From the NCBI RefSeq assembly GCF_001295845.1, contig NZ_LJIC01000090.1, forward strand, positions 1-38,960: a DNA stretch of 38,960 nt, written 5' to 3'. The translations under genes and the position numbers were made by a program. Shown here piece by piece: positions 18,014 to 27,187 of the stretch (the stretch's first letter is position 1; every line of letters starts with the position of its first letter). Source of the stretch: Rhodopseudomonas sp. AAP120. GTDB lineage: Bacteria > Pseudomonadota > Alphaproteobacteria > Rhizobiales > Xanthobacteraceae. The notes under the pieces are model-generated. The model searched no databases. It worked only from the letters and a program-made list of their open reading frames with translations, and was not told where the DNA came from.

Positions 18014-18652
18014 TTAAACCCGACGCCGGCCCGCTCGAACGGCCTCGACAATTTCGATGGCGGCCCGGACGCCGCCTTCTATATCCAAATCGGAATTGTC
18101 GAGCAAGACTGCATCCTCGGCCTGCTTCAAAGGCGCGGCGCTGCGGTTCTTGTCGCGGTCGTCGCGTTTGAGGATGTCGGCCAGGATCGCGGCCTCGTCG
18201 GCGGGTTCTCCGCGGCCTTGCGCCTCGAGAGCGCGGCGGCGGGCGCGGACCTCGGGGGCGGCGACCACGAAGATCTTCACGTCGGCGTCCGGGCAGATCA
18301 CGGTTCCGATGTCGCGGCCATCGAGCACGGCACCAGGCGGATCGGCGGCGAAGCGGCGCTGGAACTCAAGCAGCGCGGCGCGCACGGCCGGATGCGCCGA
18401 CACTACCGAGGCAGCTTCGCCGACCGCCTGGCTCTTCAGCGCCGGATCATCGAACGCGGCGACGTCGAGCGCGCGTGCGATCTCGGTGGCGCGGGCTTCG
18501 TCGGCGAGCTCGGCGGCCGCATCGAGCATCGCCTTGGCGACCGCACGGTAGATCAGTCCGGTATCAAGGTGCCGATAGCCGTAATGCGCGGCCAGCCGCT
18601 TGCCGAGTGTGCCTTTGCCGGAGGCGGCCGGTCCGTCGATGGCGATAATCAT
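18014..18652 (-). CDS. cmk: Cytidylate kinase
   Basis: Phosphorylates CMP and dCMP to the diphosphates. 212 residues. P-loop [13 protein letters not shown] at the N-terminus (residues 3-15), then [14 protein letters not shown], the CMP-binding insert region with [20 protein letters not shown] and [31 protein letters not shown] and [14 protein letters not shown] match the lid and C-terminal signature. The ATG at 18652 has GGGA upstream. It normally sits between aroA and rpsA; here aroA is separated from it by about 1.3 kb containing an opposite-strand gene. Confidence 0.97.
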   Translation of the reverse strand: MIIAIDGPAASGKGTLGKRLAAHYGYRHLDTGLIYRAVAKAMLDAAAELADEARATEIARALDVAAFDDPALKSQAVGEAASVVSAHPAVRAALLEFQRRFAADPPGAVLDGRDIGTVICPDADVKIFVVAAPEVRARRRALEAQGRGEPADEAAILADILKRDDRDKNRSAAPLKQAEDAVLLDNSDLDIEGGVRAAIEIVEAVRAGRRRV

Positions 18653-18824
18653 GCTGTCCCATATCCGTGGTGGTCGGCGCCGCGGCGCGGCTGCGGTTCA
18701 ACACCGCCGCTGGAGGGATTTCAAGCCGGGTTGTTTGCAGCCTGCCGGTGGCCGGTATAAACCCGCGAGCCGCCGACACCAGCCCGGCGCGCCGCACCAG
18801 ATCACTGCCCGGACACTCCTCGGA

Positions 18825-19499
18825 ATGGCTACTCCTGCTTTCGTCAAACGCATCCTGAGGACGGACGCCTTTCAATGGACCGCGACGGTGCCGGCCGCGG
18901 TGTATTTCCAGTTCGTGCTGTGGACCGGCCGGTTCGACCGCGCGCCGCTGCCGATTCCGGAGCCCTACATCCTGGCGATGTGGCACGGCCGGCTGATCAT
19001 GCTGCCGATGCTGCGCGGCACCGGCAAGCCGCTGATCGCGCTGATCAGCGGCCATCGCGACGGCCAGATCATCAGCAAGGTCGGCTCGGTGTTCGGCATC
19101 CAGACCGCGGTCGGATCGAGCTCGAAGGGCGGCATGCGGGCGGCGCGCGAGATGATGCGGCTGGCGCGCGACGGCCACAGCCTGTTCGTGACGCCCGACG
19201 GGCCGCGCGGGCCACGGATGCACATCAACAACGACGGCATTCTCGATCTCGCCCGGCTCACCGGCCTGCCGGTGCTGCCGGTCGGCGTCAGCATGCAGCG
19301 CGGCCGGGTGCTGCGAAGCTGGGACCGGCTGATGCTGCCGGGGTTGTTCTCCAGGATCGCGATTCGCTACGGCGAACCGCTGATCGTCGATGCGGCCGCC
19401 GACCGCGCCGAGATCGCCGCGCGCCTGTCGGCATCGCTGACCGCCGTGCAGCAGCAGGCCGACCGTCTGGTCGGCCGCGAGCCGGTGGAGCCGGCATAG
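18825..19499 (+). CDS. Lysophospholipid acyltransferase-like protein (DUF374)
   Basis: 224 residues, matching the DUF374 family, related to lipid-A and lysophospholipid acyltransferases. Visible signatures: YILAMWHGRLIMLPML (about 48-63), the presumed catalytic SGHRDGQIISKVGSVFG (His77, Asp79), AVGSSSKGGMRAAREM and LFVTPDGPRGPRM. It has a hydrophobic N-terminal stretch (TVPAAVYFQFVLW) but no cleavable signal, so it is probably a peripheral inner-membrane protein. The acceptor is unknown. The ATG at 18825 has only a weak Shine-Dalgarno; the frame is open upstream but without homology. It is transcribed against aroA and cmk, dividing that otherwise conserved pair. Confidence 0.87.
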   Translation: MATPAFVKRILRTDAFQWTATVPAAVYFQFVLWTGRFDRAPLPIPEPYILAMWHGRLIMLPMLRGTGKPLIALISGHRDGQIISKVGSVFGIQTAVGSSSKGGMRAAREMMRLARDGHSLFVTPDGPRGPRMHINNDGILDLARLTGLPVLPVGVSMQRGRVLRSWDRLMLPGLFSRIAIRYGEPLIVDAAADRAEIAARLSASLTAVQQQADRLVGREPVEPA

Positions 19500-19502
19500 C
19501 GC

Positions 19503-19632
19503 TCATTTGCCTGCCTTTTCGAGGTCGATCGTCAGCGCGAGGTCGATCGCCGCTTTCACCGCTGCTCTTCCCTGAGCCGTTCGGGCCAGCGACGATCTAG
19601 AATTTGGGTCTATCGGGCCTTGTCCGGGACAC
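19503..19632 (-). pseudogene. Remnant of a zeta-toxin-like P-loop kinase gene
   Basis: On the minus strand, 19596-19561 encodes IVAGPNGSGKSS, the exact Walker A form of zeta toxins and COG4185 ATPases. The codon just before it is TAG (19599-19597), preceded in frame by RPDRPKF from a possible GTG at 19632 that overlaps the 3' end of the upstream small gene. After the P-loop the frame must shift by one to read VKAAIDLALTIDLEKAGK and a TGA at 19505-19503, which looks like a former C-terminus. Roughly 150 residues of a normal kinase body are missing. So there is a nonsense codon, an internal deletion and a shift: a dead toxin gene. The P-loop match is plain in the sequence; the toxin identity is inferred from it and from the paired upstream gene. 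Confidence 0.6.
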
Positions 19633-19909
19633 GATCCGGAGATCCAAAACGCCGCGCGTTGTCCTTCCGCGCCTTGCTGACGTTGCGCGCGAAGACGGTG
19701 CTCAAGTCGTCGCCGAAGGTCGGGCTGTTGGCGTCGATCGACAAAACGGTAAAGCGCTCGCCGTTCTCGCCGCGAACGCTCTTCGAGATCACGGAGCCAT
19801 AGCGCCGATCGCTACCGGCTCCAGATTTTTTCGAAGCGCTGTTTTTTGCGGCCGTCTTTTTCACGGCCGTTCGTTTGGGAGCCAGCTCTTTGACGACGAG
19901 TCGCGGCAT
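19610..19909 (-). CDS. Small lysine-rich protein, possible antitoxin partner
   Basis: 99 residues, not a family I can name. The N-terminal third is basic and Lys/Ala-rich (KRTAVKKTAAKNSASKK), like a DNA-binding or disordered tail. The rest (RRYGSVISKSVRGENGERF, then DANSPTFGDDLSTVFARN) looks like a compact conserved domain. The ATG at 19909 has GAGG just 3 nt upstream; a TTG at 19966 would add 19 residues. Its stop lies 13 bp before the P-loop of the broken zeta-toxin-like gene, whose start probably overlapped it, which is the layout of an antitoxin-toxin pair. Base composition is visibly less GC-rich than the neighbours, hinting at transfer. Function is inferred only from position. Confidence 0.6.
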   Translation of the reverse strand: MPRLVVKELAPKRTAVKKTAAKNSASKKSGAGSDRRYGSVISKSVRGENGERFTVLSIDANSPTFGDDLSTVFARNVSKARKDNARRFGSPDRVPDKAR

Positions 19910-19983
19910 GTTCCTCGGCCTTGTCGTGTGCCTCTCTAGACCGCTGTATTTAAGCACGTTTTGCAAGGGCGGAATAGGTTCGC

Positions 19984-21321
19984 TCAGCCCAGCTCGCCGC
20001 CGAGCCGGCGCATCATCGGGACGAAGTCCGGGAAGCTGGTGGCGATGAAGGCGGTGTCGTCGACCGTCACGGCCTTGTCGGCCGCCAGCCCCATCACCAG
20101 CGCCGACATCGCGATGCGGTGATCCATATGGGTTGCGACCAGGCCGCCGCCCGTCACGTGGCCCTTGCCGACAACGATCAGATCGTCACCCGTGATCTCG
20201 ACCTCGACGCCGTTGACCCGCAGCATCGCGGCGGTGGCCTCGAGCCGGTCGGATTCCTTCACCCGCAGCTCGTGCAGGCCGCGCATGATGGTGGTGCCCT
20301 CGGCGAAGGCTGCCGCGACCGCCAGCACCAGATATTCGTCGATCATCGACGGCGCCCGCTCGGCCGGCACCTCGACGCCGCGCAGCTGCGAGCCGCGGAT
20401 CCGGAACTGCGCCATCGGCTCGCCGGCATCGCCGCGGGTCTGGCTTTCCTCGATCACGCCGCCCATGTCGCGCAACGTGGTCATCAGCCCGGTGCGCAGC
20501 GGATTGGTCATGACGTCGGTCAGCACGACGTCCGAGCCGGGCACGACCAGCGCCGCCACCATCGGGAACGCCGCCGAGGACGGGTCCGCCGGCACCACCA
20601 CCGGTGCGCCGCGCAATTCGGGCTGACCGGTTAATGAAATCCTACGGCCGAGCCTGCCTTCGGGCTCGGTCACCAGCGCGGCGCCGAAATGCTGCAGCAT
20701 CAGCTCGGTATGGTCGCGGCTGGCTTCGGCCTCGATCACGGTGGTGATGCCCGGCGCCGCCAGGCCGGCGAGCAGCACGGCGGATTTGATCTGCGCCGAC
20801 GGCACCGGCGTGCGGTACGTGATCGGCAGCGGATCGCGCGCGCCCGCCAGCGTCAGCGGCAACCGGCCGCCCTCGGCGCTCGACACCACTTTGGCGCCCA
20901 TCTGTTCCAGCGGATCGACGATTCGCCGCATCGGCCGGCTGCGCAGCGAGGCATCGCCGTCGAACGTCGCGGTGATCGGCGAACCCGCCACGGCGCCCAT
21001 CGCCAGCCGGCAGCCGGTGCCCGAATTGCCGAAATCGAGCGGCGCGTCGGGCTGAGCGAAGCCGGCGACGCCGACGCCGTGCACGCTCCAGGCGCAGTCG
21101 CCGGTGCGCTCGACCCGTGCGCCCAAAGCGCGCATCGCCTTGGCTGTGTTGAGGACGTCCTCGCTTTCGAGCAGGCCGGTGATCCTGGTCTCGCCGACCG
21201 CCAGCGCGCCGAGAATCAACGCGCGGTGCGAGATCGACTTGTCGCCGGGCACTCGGGCGGTGCCGCGCAGGGCTGCGCTCTTGCGCGCCGCCAGCGGCGA
21301 GGTTTGGTCTGAATGGCTCAA
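19984..21321 (-). CDS. aroA: 3-phosphoshikimate 1-carboxyvinyltransferase (EPSP synthase)
   Basis: Sixth step of the shikimate pathway: joins shikimate 3-phosphate and PEP. About 445 residues from a TTG at 21321. The N-terminal substrate loop [50 protein letters not shown] and the C-terminal [17 protein letters not shown] and [15 protein letters not shown] are all present. The start is uncertain. The TTG gives an N-terminus beginning [13 protein letters not shown], like relatives, but has no Shine-Dalgarno; an ATG at 21393 would add 24 residues of low-complexity sequence. The Gly-Ala-type loop around NSGTGCR resembles the class with Ala next to the PEP site. It is divergent from the TIGR02300 gene. 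Confidence 0.95.
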   Translation of the reverse strand: MSHSDQTSPLAARKSAALRGTARVPGDKSISHRALILGALAVGETRITGLLESEDVLNTAKAMRALGARVERTGDCAWSVHGVGVAGFAQPDAPLDFGNSGTGCRLAMGAVAGSPITATFDGDASLRSRPMRRIVDPLEQMGAKVVSSAEGGRLPLTLAGARDPLPITYRTPVPSAQIKSAVLLAGLAAPGITTVIEAEASRDHTELMLQHFGAALVTEPEGRLGRRISLTGQPELRGAPVVVPADPSSAAFPMVAALVVPGSDVVLTDVMTNPLRTGLMTTLRDMGGVIEESQTRGDAGEPMAQFRIRGSQLRGVEVPAERAPSMIDEYLVLAVAAAFAEGTTIMRGLHELRVKESDRLEATAAMLRVNGVEVEITGDDLIVVGKGHVTGGGLVATHMDHRIAMSALVMGLAADKAVTVDDTAFIATSFPDFVPMMRRLGGELG

Positions 21322-21467
21322 GATGGAGGTCCCCTGCGCACCGGGCGCCTGATCGAAGCGGGGCCGCGCGCTGCGTGGCCGCCGATACGGCATAAACCGC
21401 TATTGACAGCGGCGTGGCAACTAGCCAAGTGAAGCACCGTTTTTCAAGAAATCCCAAGGTTGCACAA

Positions 21468-21872
21468 GTGGCGAAATCCGATCTCGGAACCAAACGCATT
21501 TGCCCGACGACGGGCAAAAAGTTCTACGATCTGAACAAGAACCCGGTGATCTCGCCCTACACCGGCGAGGTGGTGCCGATCGCGCCGGTTGCGGCGCCGC
21601 GTGGCCGCGCCGATCAGCGTTCCGCCGCAGCCGCCGATACTGCCGATGCGCCCGAGGCGATGGAGGCCGAAGAGCTGGTGTCGCTCGAGGAGGCCGATGC
21701 CGAGGAGAAGACCGGGAAGGTCAAGGCGATCGTTCCGGAGTCCGAAGACGACATCGAAATCGATGAATCCATCGAGGATGACGACGATTCGACCTTCATC
21801 GCCGACGAAGAAGAAGGGGATGAAGACGTCACCGACATCATTGGTGACGTTTCTGGCGATGAGGAGACTTGA
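21468..21872 (+). CDS. TIGR02300 family protein (acidic-tailed, zinc-ribbon-like)
   Basis: 134 residues from a GTG at 21468 with AAGG 9 nt upstream. The first 38 residues (KSDLGTKRICPTTGKKFYDL, then NKNPVISPYTGEVVP) are the conserved TIGR02300 domain, resembling a degenerate zinc ribbon with one Cys. The remainder is highly acidic (ESEDDIEIDESIEDDDD, then EEEGDEDVTDIIGD), probably disordered. This family is found beside aroA across alphaproteobacteria; its function is unknown. A TTGACA at 21403-21408 may be its -35 box. tRNA-Ala follows 72 bp downstream. Confidence 0.88.
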   Translation: MAKSDLGTKRICPTTGKKFYDLNKNPVISPYTGEVVPIAPVAAPRGRADQRSAAAADTADAPEAMEAEELVSLEEADAEEKTGKVKAIVPESEDDIEIDESIEDDDDSTFIADEEEGDEDVTDIIGDVSGDEET

Positions 21873-21944
21873 GATCGTCGTCAAACTGTGATCAACGAAT
21901 GCCGCGCGCGGTTGATTTGATTTGACCGCCCGCACCCAGGGTTC

Positions 21945-22020
<76 letters not shown>

Positions 22021-22361
22021 ACATCCCGCCTGCGATCTCGCACGGCGCAGCCCGGCCCGAAGCTGCAGATCCTTCCATTCCGCCAGCGCTGGTGACCCGC
22101 CGTCGAAAGACGCGCACGCTCTGTGTGTGCAACGGCTGCCGCAGCCTCAGCAAGCGGAGCGGGGCTCGCCTGCCGCGGGATGGCGACGCGGCCGTGCCGG
22201 CAAGTCCGAGGCAGTGACCGAGAGATTGTGAAGTTCGAGACCCTGGGTCCCGGACAGCGGGCCCGGCCCCGCACGGCGATGCGCCCAGCCCCGAGGATTC
22301 GATTCGCGGCGAAATCTTTTCCCAAGGCGCGCGGACACGATCGCCGGATGCCTGCGCCGAA
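22021..22361. other. Intergenic region without a recognisable gene
   Basis: 341 bp between tRNA-Ala and the infC terminator. Short open frames here have no plausible start, codon pattern or homology that I recognise. The minus-strand frame reading into the tRNA is an artefact of tRNA antisense translation. Confidence 0.5.
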
Positions 22362-22395
22362 AAGAAAATGGCCCGTCAGTCAAACTGACGGGCCA
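22360..22395 (-). terminator. Rho-independent terminator after infC
   Basis: A perfect 12-bp stem tggcccgtcagt / actgacgggcca with a 3-nt loop (22369-22395). On the minus strand it is followed by ttttctttt. It lies 31 bp after the infC stop. Confidence 0.9.
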
Positions 22396-22426
22396 CATGC
22401 GTACTGAAATCGGAAACAGCTCCGCC

Positions 22427-22966
<540 letters not shown>

Positions 22967-23305
22967 GGTGGCTTCTCCAATATTGTGAACGTTGGTGGCG
23001 AAACGATCGATCCGGGCATCACACAGCGGCATCCACCGCCTGTGCCAATCAGATCACGCCCTCCATATAGGTCAGAGCGTAACCGGACGCAAAACCGACA
23101 GCCCGGCTCAACACCGTGGCCATGCCCTTTTCTGATCGCGGCGTAGTGTGACGGAAGAAGCCGGGGCCGGCAAGCCAACTTCCGCATAACCAGCGCAATG
23201 TCGTGCCGATTCGCGGCTTTTCCGCCACGCGGTGGCCAGCTCCGCCTCGATTGACGGCGCGGCCGGGCGTACTGCAAAGCAATTCCGCAACGAGGCACTT
23301 GATCC
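22967..23305. other. Divergent intergenic region infC / hydrolase
   Basis: 339 bp between the divergent infC (-) and alpha/beta hydrolase (+) genes. It holds the infC Shine-Dalgarno (22978-22975) and presumably both promoters. No convincing gene or known RNA motif is seen. Confidence 0.5.
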
Positions 23306-24091
23306 ATGACAAATCACCACGTCGGCGCCGATCCTTCCTTCATCACCCTCGGGGATGGCCCCGCTCAGCGCCGGATCGCGGCCCGGGCGCGGCCGGGCAG
23401 CGCGCCCGGGTTGTTCTGGCTCGGCGGCTTCAACTCCGACATGACCGGCACCAAGGCGGTGGCGCTCGACCAATGGGCCGCCGCGCGCGGCCGCGCCTGC
23501 GTCCGGTTCGATTATTCCGGCCACGGCGAATCCTCCGGCGCCTTCGCCGAGGGCACCATCAGCCGCTGGCTCGAGGATGCGCTGGCGGTGTTCGATCAGT
23601 TCGCCAAGGGGCCGCAGGTGGTGATCGGTTCGTCGATGGGCGGCTGGATGGCGCTGCTGCTGGCGCGCGAACTGATCCGCCGCGGCACCGGCGCCGCCTC
23701 GCTGGCCGGCCTGGTGCTGATCGCGCCGGCGCCGGACTTCACCGAAGCGCTGATGTGGAAGAACTTTTCACCCGAGATCCGGCGGCAGATCGAGACCGAG
23801 GGGGTGTGGATGCGGCCGTCCGAGTATGGCGAGCCCTATCCGATCTCGCGGGCGCTGATCGAGGACGGCCGCAACCATCTGCTGCTCGGCGGCGCCATCT
23901 CGACCGGCTGCCCGGTCCGCATCCTGCAAGGCAAGCAGGACCCCGACGTGCCCTGGACCCACGCCTTCGCGCTGACCGAGCACCTGCCTTGCGAAGATGT
24001 CGTACTGACCCTGATCCAGGACGGCGACCACCGCCTCTCCCGCCCGCAGGACATCGCCCGGATGCTGGCGGCGGTGGAGGAGTTCGGGTGA
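23306..24091 (+). CDS. Alpha/beta hydrolase
   Basis: 261 residues with a complete alpha/beta-hydrolase fold. The nucleophile elbow VVIGSSMGGWMALL puts Ser110 in GxSxG. The acid is in LQGKQDPDVPW and the histidine in IQDGDHRLSRPQ. The oxyanion-hole region FWLGGFNSDM and the FDYSGHGESSG strand-turn are typical of small esterase or peptidase-like members (BPHL/ABHD10-like). No signal peptide, so cytoplasmic; substrate unknown. The ATG at 23306 has GAGG 10 nt upstream. A palindromic repeat lies just downstream, shared with the 3' end of queG on the other strand. Confidence 0.9.
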   Translation: MTNHHVGADPSFITLGDGPAQRRIAARARPGSAPGLFWLGGFNSDMTGTKAVALDQWAAARGRACVRFDYSGHGESSGAFAEGTISRWLEDALAVFDQFAKGPQVVIGSSMGGWMALLLARELIRRGTGAASLAGLVLIAPAPDFTEALMWKNFSPEIRRQIETEGVWMRPSEYGEPYPISRALIEDGRNHLLLGGAISTGCPVRILQGKQDPDVPWTHAFALTEHLPCEDVVLTLIQDGDHRLSRPQDIARMLAAVEEFG

Positions 24092-24134
24092 GGCGAAGGA
24101 ATTGAAAAGAGGTGACGTCACCCCACTCACCACC

Positions 24135-24231
24135 GTCATCGCCCGCGCAAGCGGGCGACCCAGTATTCCAGAGCGGTCAAGTTCATCCTCTCTCTGGGAT
24201 ACTGGGTCCCTCGCTCGCGCGGGGGATGACG
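24135..24231. repeat. Palindromic dispersed repeat overlapping the queG 3' end
   Basis: The left arm begins gtcatcgcccgcgcaagcgg and ends cccagtattccagag (24135-24173). It is largely complementary to the right arm, which begins ctctgggatactgggtccct and ends gggggatgac (24192-24230), with an 18-bp spacer. The right arm is translated as the last residues of queG. Confidence 0.8.
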
Positions 24232-25463
24232 TCTGAAGACGGGGCGGGATCTCGGGCCACATTGACGCCGCACCACTCCGCCCGCACGCTTTCATCAGCC
24301 TCTTCGCCGAGATGCTGTTCGCGCAGCGCCCCGAACTGCTCCTCCGCAACTAACTGCCCGAGCGCCCACACTGCCGCGCCGCGCACCGCCGGGTCGGCAT
24401 CGCCAAGCAGCCGCCCGGCCTCCGCCGCCAGCCTCGCGTCTCCGGAATTGCCGATCGCTATCAGCACGTTGCGGATGAAGCGGGCGCGGCCGATGCGTTT
24501 GACCGGGGATTTGGTGAACAGCGCCCGAAACGCCGCATCGTCGAGCCGGACCAGTTCGCCGAGCGGCGGAGCCCGTAGCGCTTCGCGCGACGCCAGCTTC
24601 GCCTCGCGGCCCGCCTGCGCGAACTTGTTCCACGGGCACGCCGCGAGGCAATCGTCGCAGCCATAGATGCGATTGCCGAGCGGCCGGCGGAATTCGCGCG
24701 GGATCGGACCCTTGTGCTCGATCGTCAGATAGGAAATGCAGCGCCGCGCATCGAGCCGGTACGGCGCCGGGAACGCCGCGGTCGGACAGGCGTCGAGGCA
24801 GTTGCGGCACGAGCCGCAATGATCGCGCTCGGCTTGGTCGCGCGGCAGGTCGAGCGTGGTGAAGATCGCGCCGAGAAACAGCCAGGAGCCGAATTCGCGC
24901 GACACCAGATTGCTGTGCTTGCCCTGCCAGCCGAGTCCGCCTGCCTGCGCCAGCGGCTTTTCCATCACCGCCGCGGTGTCGACGAATACTTTCACCTCGC
25001 CGCCGGCAGCTCCGACCAGCCAGCGCGCGAGCTGCTTCAGCCGCGCCTTGATGACGTCGTGATAATCGTCGCCCTGCGCGTAGACCGAGATCGCGCCGCG
25101 GTCCGTAGCCTCGAGAATCGCTCGCGGATCGCTGGTCGGTCCGTAATTGACCCCCAGCATGATCACCGAGCGGACCTCGCTCCACATCACCCGCGGATCG
25201 GCGCGCCGCTCGGGCCGGTCGGCCAGCCAGGCCATCTGCCCATGGTAGTCAGAAGCGAGGTACTCGCGGAGGTAGCCGAGGGCATCGGGTATCGCGTCCG
25301 GTGCGCAGACCCCGAGCGGCGCGAAGCCGAGCGCGCGGGCCTGATCGGTCAGCGCTGCCTTCAGTTTGCCACAAGGATTTTCGGCCGAATTGGGAGCCGT
25401 TCCGGCGCGGCTCAGAAGTCCAGATCCACGTAGGTCCGTGACGCCGGCACCCCCGCCAGCCAC
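24183..25463 (-). CDS. queG: Epoxyqueuosine reductase QueG
   Basis: Cobalamin-dependent iron-sulfur enzyme for the last step of queuosine tRNA modification. About 426 residues. [15 protein letters not shown] and a [20 protein letters not shown] segment with the catalytic Asp are present. Two 4Fe-4S clusters are marked by [16 protein letters not shown] and [19 protein letters not shown]-like C-terminal part ([15 protein letters not shown]) follows. The last residues, about [18 protein letters not shown], come from the palindromic repeat, so the original stop seems to have been lost. The start is uncertain: the only in-frame standard codon near the N-terminus is GTG at 25463, which overlaps the gst-like gene by 52 bp. 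It is co-transcribed with that gene. Confidence 0.93.
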   Translation of the reverse strand: MAGGGAGVTDLRGSGLLSRAGTAPNSAENPCGKLKAALTDQARALGFAPLGVCAPDAIPDALGYLREYLASDYHGQMAWLADRPERRADPRVMWSEVRSVIMLGVNYGPTSDPRAILEATDRGAISVYAQGDDYHDVIKARLKQLARWLVGAAGGEVKVFVDTAAVMEKPLAQAGGLGWQGKHSNLVSREFGSWLFLGAIFTTLDLPRDQAERDHCGSCRNCLDACPTAAFPAPYRLDARRCISYLTIEHKGPIPREFRRPLGNRIYGCDDCLAACPWNKFAQAGREAKLASREALRAPPLGELVRLDDAAFRALFTKSPVKRIGRARFIRNVLIAIGNSGDARLAAEAGRLLGDADPAVRGAAVWALGQLVAEEQFGALREQHLGEEADESVRAEWCGVNVARDPAPSSDVIPRASEGPSIPERG

Positions 25464-26104
25464 TCGCTCAGCAGCGGACGGAACGACGGCCGCGACTTGA
25501 TCCGGGCGTACCAGGCCTTCGCGGCTTCGTCCTCGATCCATGGCACGTCGCCCAGATAATCGATCGCCGACAGATGCGCGGCGGCGGCGAGGTCCGCATA
25601 AGTCATCCGGTCGCCGGCCAGGAAGTTCCGCGTCCGCGCCAGCCAGCCGATATAAGCGAGGTGATAGCGCACATTGGCGGTGGCGGCACGGATCACGTCC
25701 ATCGCCGGTGGGCCGCCGCCGTCCTCTTCGCTCATGAAGCGCTTGTAGATCCGCTCGGTGACGAGCGGGCCGCTGGCTTCCTCGAAGAACTTGTCGTTGA
25801 ACCAGTCGAGCAGCCGGCGCACCTCGATCCGCTCGGCGGTCGATTGCGGCAGCAGCCGGCGGTCGCCGAAGCCCGCGCCATGCGTCTCGTCGAGAAACTC
25901 GGCGATCACGCCGGCGCCCGGAACCGGCGGCTGCCCTTCGGCGATCAGCACTGGCGTGGTTCCGGCCGGATTGAGCGCCAGAAACGCCGTCCGGCGCTCC
26001 CACGGGCGCTCTTCCACCAGCCGCAGGTCGAGACCATGTTCACCGAGCGCGAGCCGCACGAACCGGGACTGCGGGCAGAACGGATGGTGGAACAGGGTGT
26101 ACAT
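25412..26104 (-). CDS. fzlA: GST-fold protein, likely the FtsZ-binding protein FzlA
   Basis: 230 residues with an N-terminal thioredoxin-like GST domain ([40 protein letters not shown]) and an all-helical C-terminal domain ([20 protein letters not shown]). The tail ends SRTYVDLDF, resembling the conserved C-terminus of Caulobacter FzlA, a GST-like protein that binds FtsZ filaments in alphaproteobacterial division and does not act as a glutathione transferase. The neighbouring uppP (peptidoglycan lipid carrier) suits a cell-envelope role. The FzlA call rests on resemblance and taxon; a generic glutathione S-transferase is the alternative. The ATG at 26104 has AAGG 5 nt upstream. It overlaps queG. 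Confidence 0.75.
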   Translation of the reverse strand: MYTLFHHPFCPQSRFVRLALGEHGLDLRLVEERPWERRTAFLALNPAGTTPVLIAEGQPPVPGAGVIAEFLDETHGAGFGDRRLLPQSTAERIEVRRLLDWFNDKFFEEASGPLVTERIYKRFMSEEDGGGPPAMDVIRAATANVRYHLAYIGWLARTRNFLAGDRMTYADLAAAAHLSAIDYLGDVPWIEDEAAKAWYARIKSRPSFRPLLSEWLAGVPASRTYVDLDF

Positions 26105-26327
26105 GGCGACCTTGATAGTTTCGCAGGCTTAACAAACGGTGGCCGATCGTCGGACGCGATCAGCGCCCCGGCCTGCGGGAGGCGTCAAACTACTCAAGTG
26201 CAGGCCGCTGGCAAGGCGGCTTTTGGCAAGGCAGCTCTGGCGCATTTTTGACGTTGCGGCATACTAGTGAATAGGCGACAAGGTTCCGCCTCCCGCCAGA
26301 TCGCCTCTCCTCCCAACGGACTCTCCC

Positions 26328-27134
26328 ATGCTTGCCGATATCATCAGGGCCGTCATTCTCGGCATCGTCGAGGGTGTGACCGAGTTTCTTCCGGTGTCGT
26401 CGACCGGTCATCTGCTGCTCGTCGGCCGGTTCTTCAATCTCGGCGAAGGCGATTTCTGGAAGACCTTCGACGTCCTGATCCAGCTCGGCGCGATCCTCGC
26501 GATCCTGGCGCTGTATTTCTCGAAATTGTGGCGGATTGCGCTCGGGATCTTCTCGGACCCGGCGGCGCAGCGCTTCGTCATCGGCGTGCTGGTCGCGTTT
26601 CTGCCGGCGGCGGTGATCGGCGCGGCGGCCGGCTCCTACATCAAGGCGTATCTGTTCAACCCGTGGGTGGTGTGCTTCTCGCTGATCGTCGGCGGCGCGA
26701 TCCTGCTGTGGGTCGATCAGCTCGACCTCAATCCGCAGCATCACGACGCCACCGCGTTTCCGCTGAAAATGTACTTCTACATCGGTTGCGCGCAGTGCAT
26801 GGCGATGATCCCCGGCGTGTCGCGCTCGGGCGCCAGCATCGTCGCGGCGATGCTGTTCGGCGCCGACAAGCGCTCGGCCGCGGAGTTCTCGTTCTTCCTG
26901 GCGATCCCCACCATGGTGGGCGCCTTCGTGTACGATCTCTATAAGAACCGCGGCGACCTCTCGAGCGACCATCTCACCATCGTGGCGGTCGGCTTCGTGG
27001 TATCGTTCATCACCGCGATCATCGTGGTGAAGACGTTCCTCGGCTACGTCACCCGCCACGGCTTCGAGCTGTTCGCCTGGTGGCGGGTGGTGGTCGGCAC
27101 GCTCGGGCTGATCGCGCTGGCGCTCGGCAAGTAA
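26328..27134 (+). CDS. uppP: Undecaprenyl-diphosphatase
   Basis: Integral membrane enzyme that recycles undecaprenyl pyrophosphate to the lipid carrier for peptidoglycan and O-antigen; overproduction gives bacitracin resistance. 268 residues with about eight hydrophobic segments. Both signature regions are intact: [20 protein letters not shown] near residues 12-31, and [17 protein letters not shown] in the middle. ATG at 26328 with a weak GGA upstream. Divergent from the fzlA-like gene, with 223 bp between them, and convergent with the SDR gene. Confidence 0.97.
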   Translation: MLADIIRAVILGIVEGVTEFLPVSSTGHLLLVGRFFNLGEGDFWKTFDVLIQLGAILAILALYFSKLWRIALGIFSDPAAQRFVIGVLVAFLPAAVIGAAAGSYIKAYLFNPWVVCFSLIVGGAILLWVDQLDLNPQHHDATAFPLKMYFYIGCAQCMAMIPGVSRSGASIVAAMLFGADKRSAAEFSFFLAIPTMVGAFVYDLYKNRGDLSSDHLTIVAVGFVVSFITAIIVVKTFLGYVTRHGFELFAWWRVVVGTLGLIALALGK

Positions 27135-27146
27135 TCACCGGCGCCT

Positions 27147-27166
27147 GCCGCGCGGGGCCGCGCGGC
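27147..27166. terminator. GC-rich hairpin between convergent uppP and the SDR gene
   Basis: A perfect palindrome gccgcgcgg gg ccgcgcggc lies 12 bp after the uppP stop and 21 bp after the stop of the convergent gene. There is no T-run on either side, so it may pause or protect both transcripts rather than act as a classical intrinsic terminator. Confidence 0.4.
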
Positions 27167-27187
27167 GAGCGTCCGGAATCGCCCCGA

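Noticed and set aside
25464-26003. Upstream part of the frame containing queG
   Set aside because: It is an alternate reading of the GST-fold gene; not a fusion protein.
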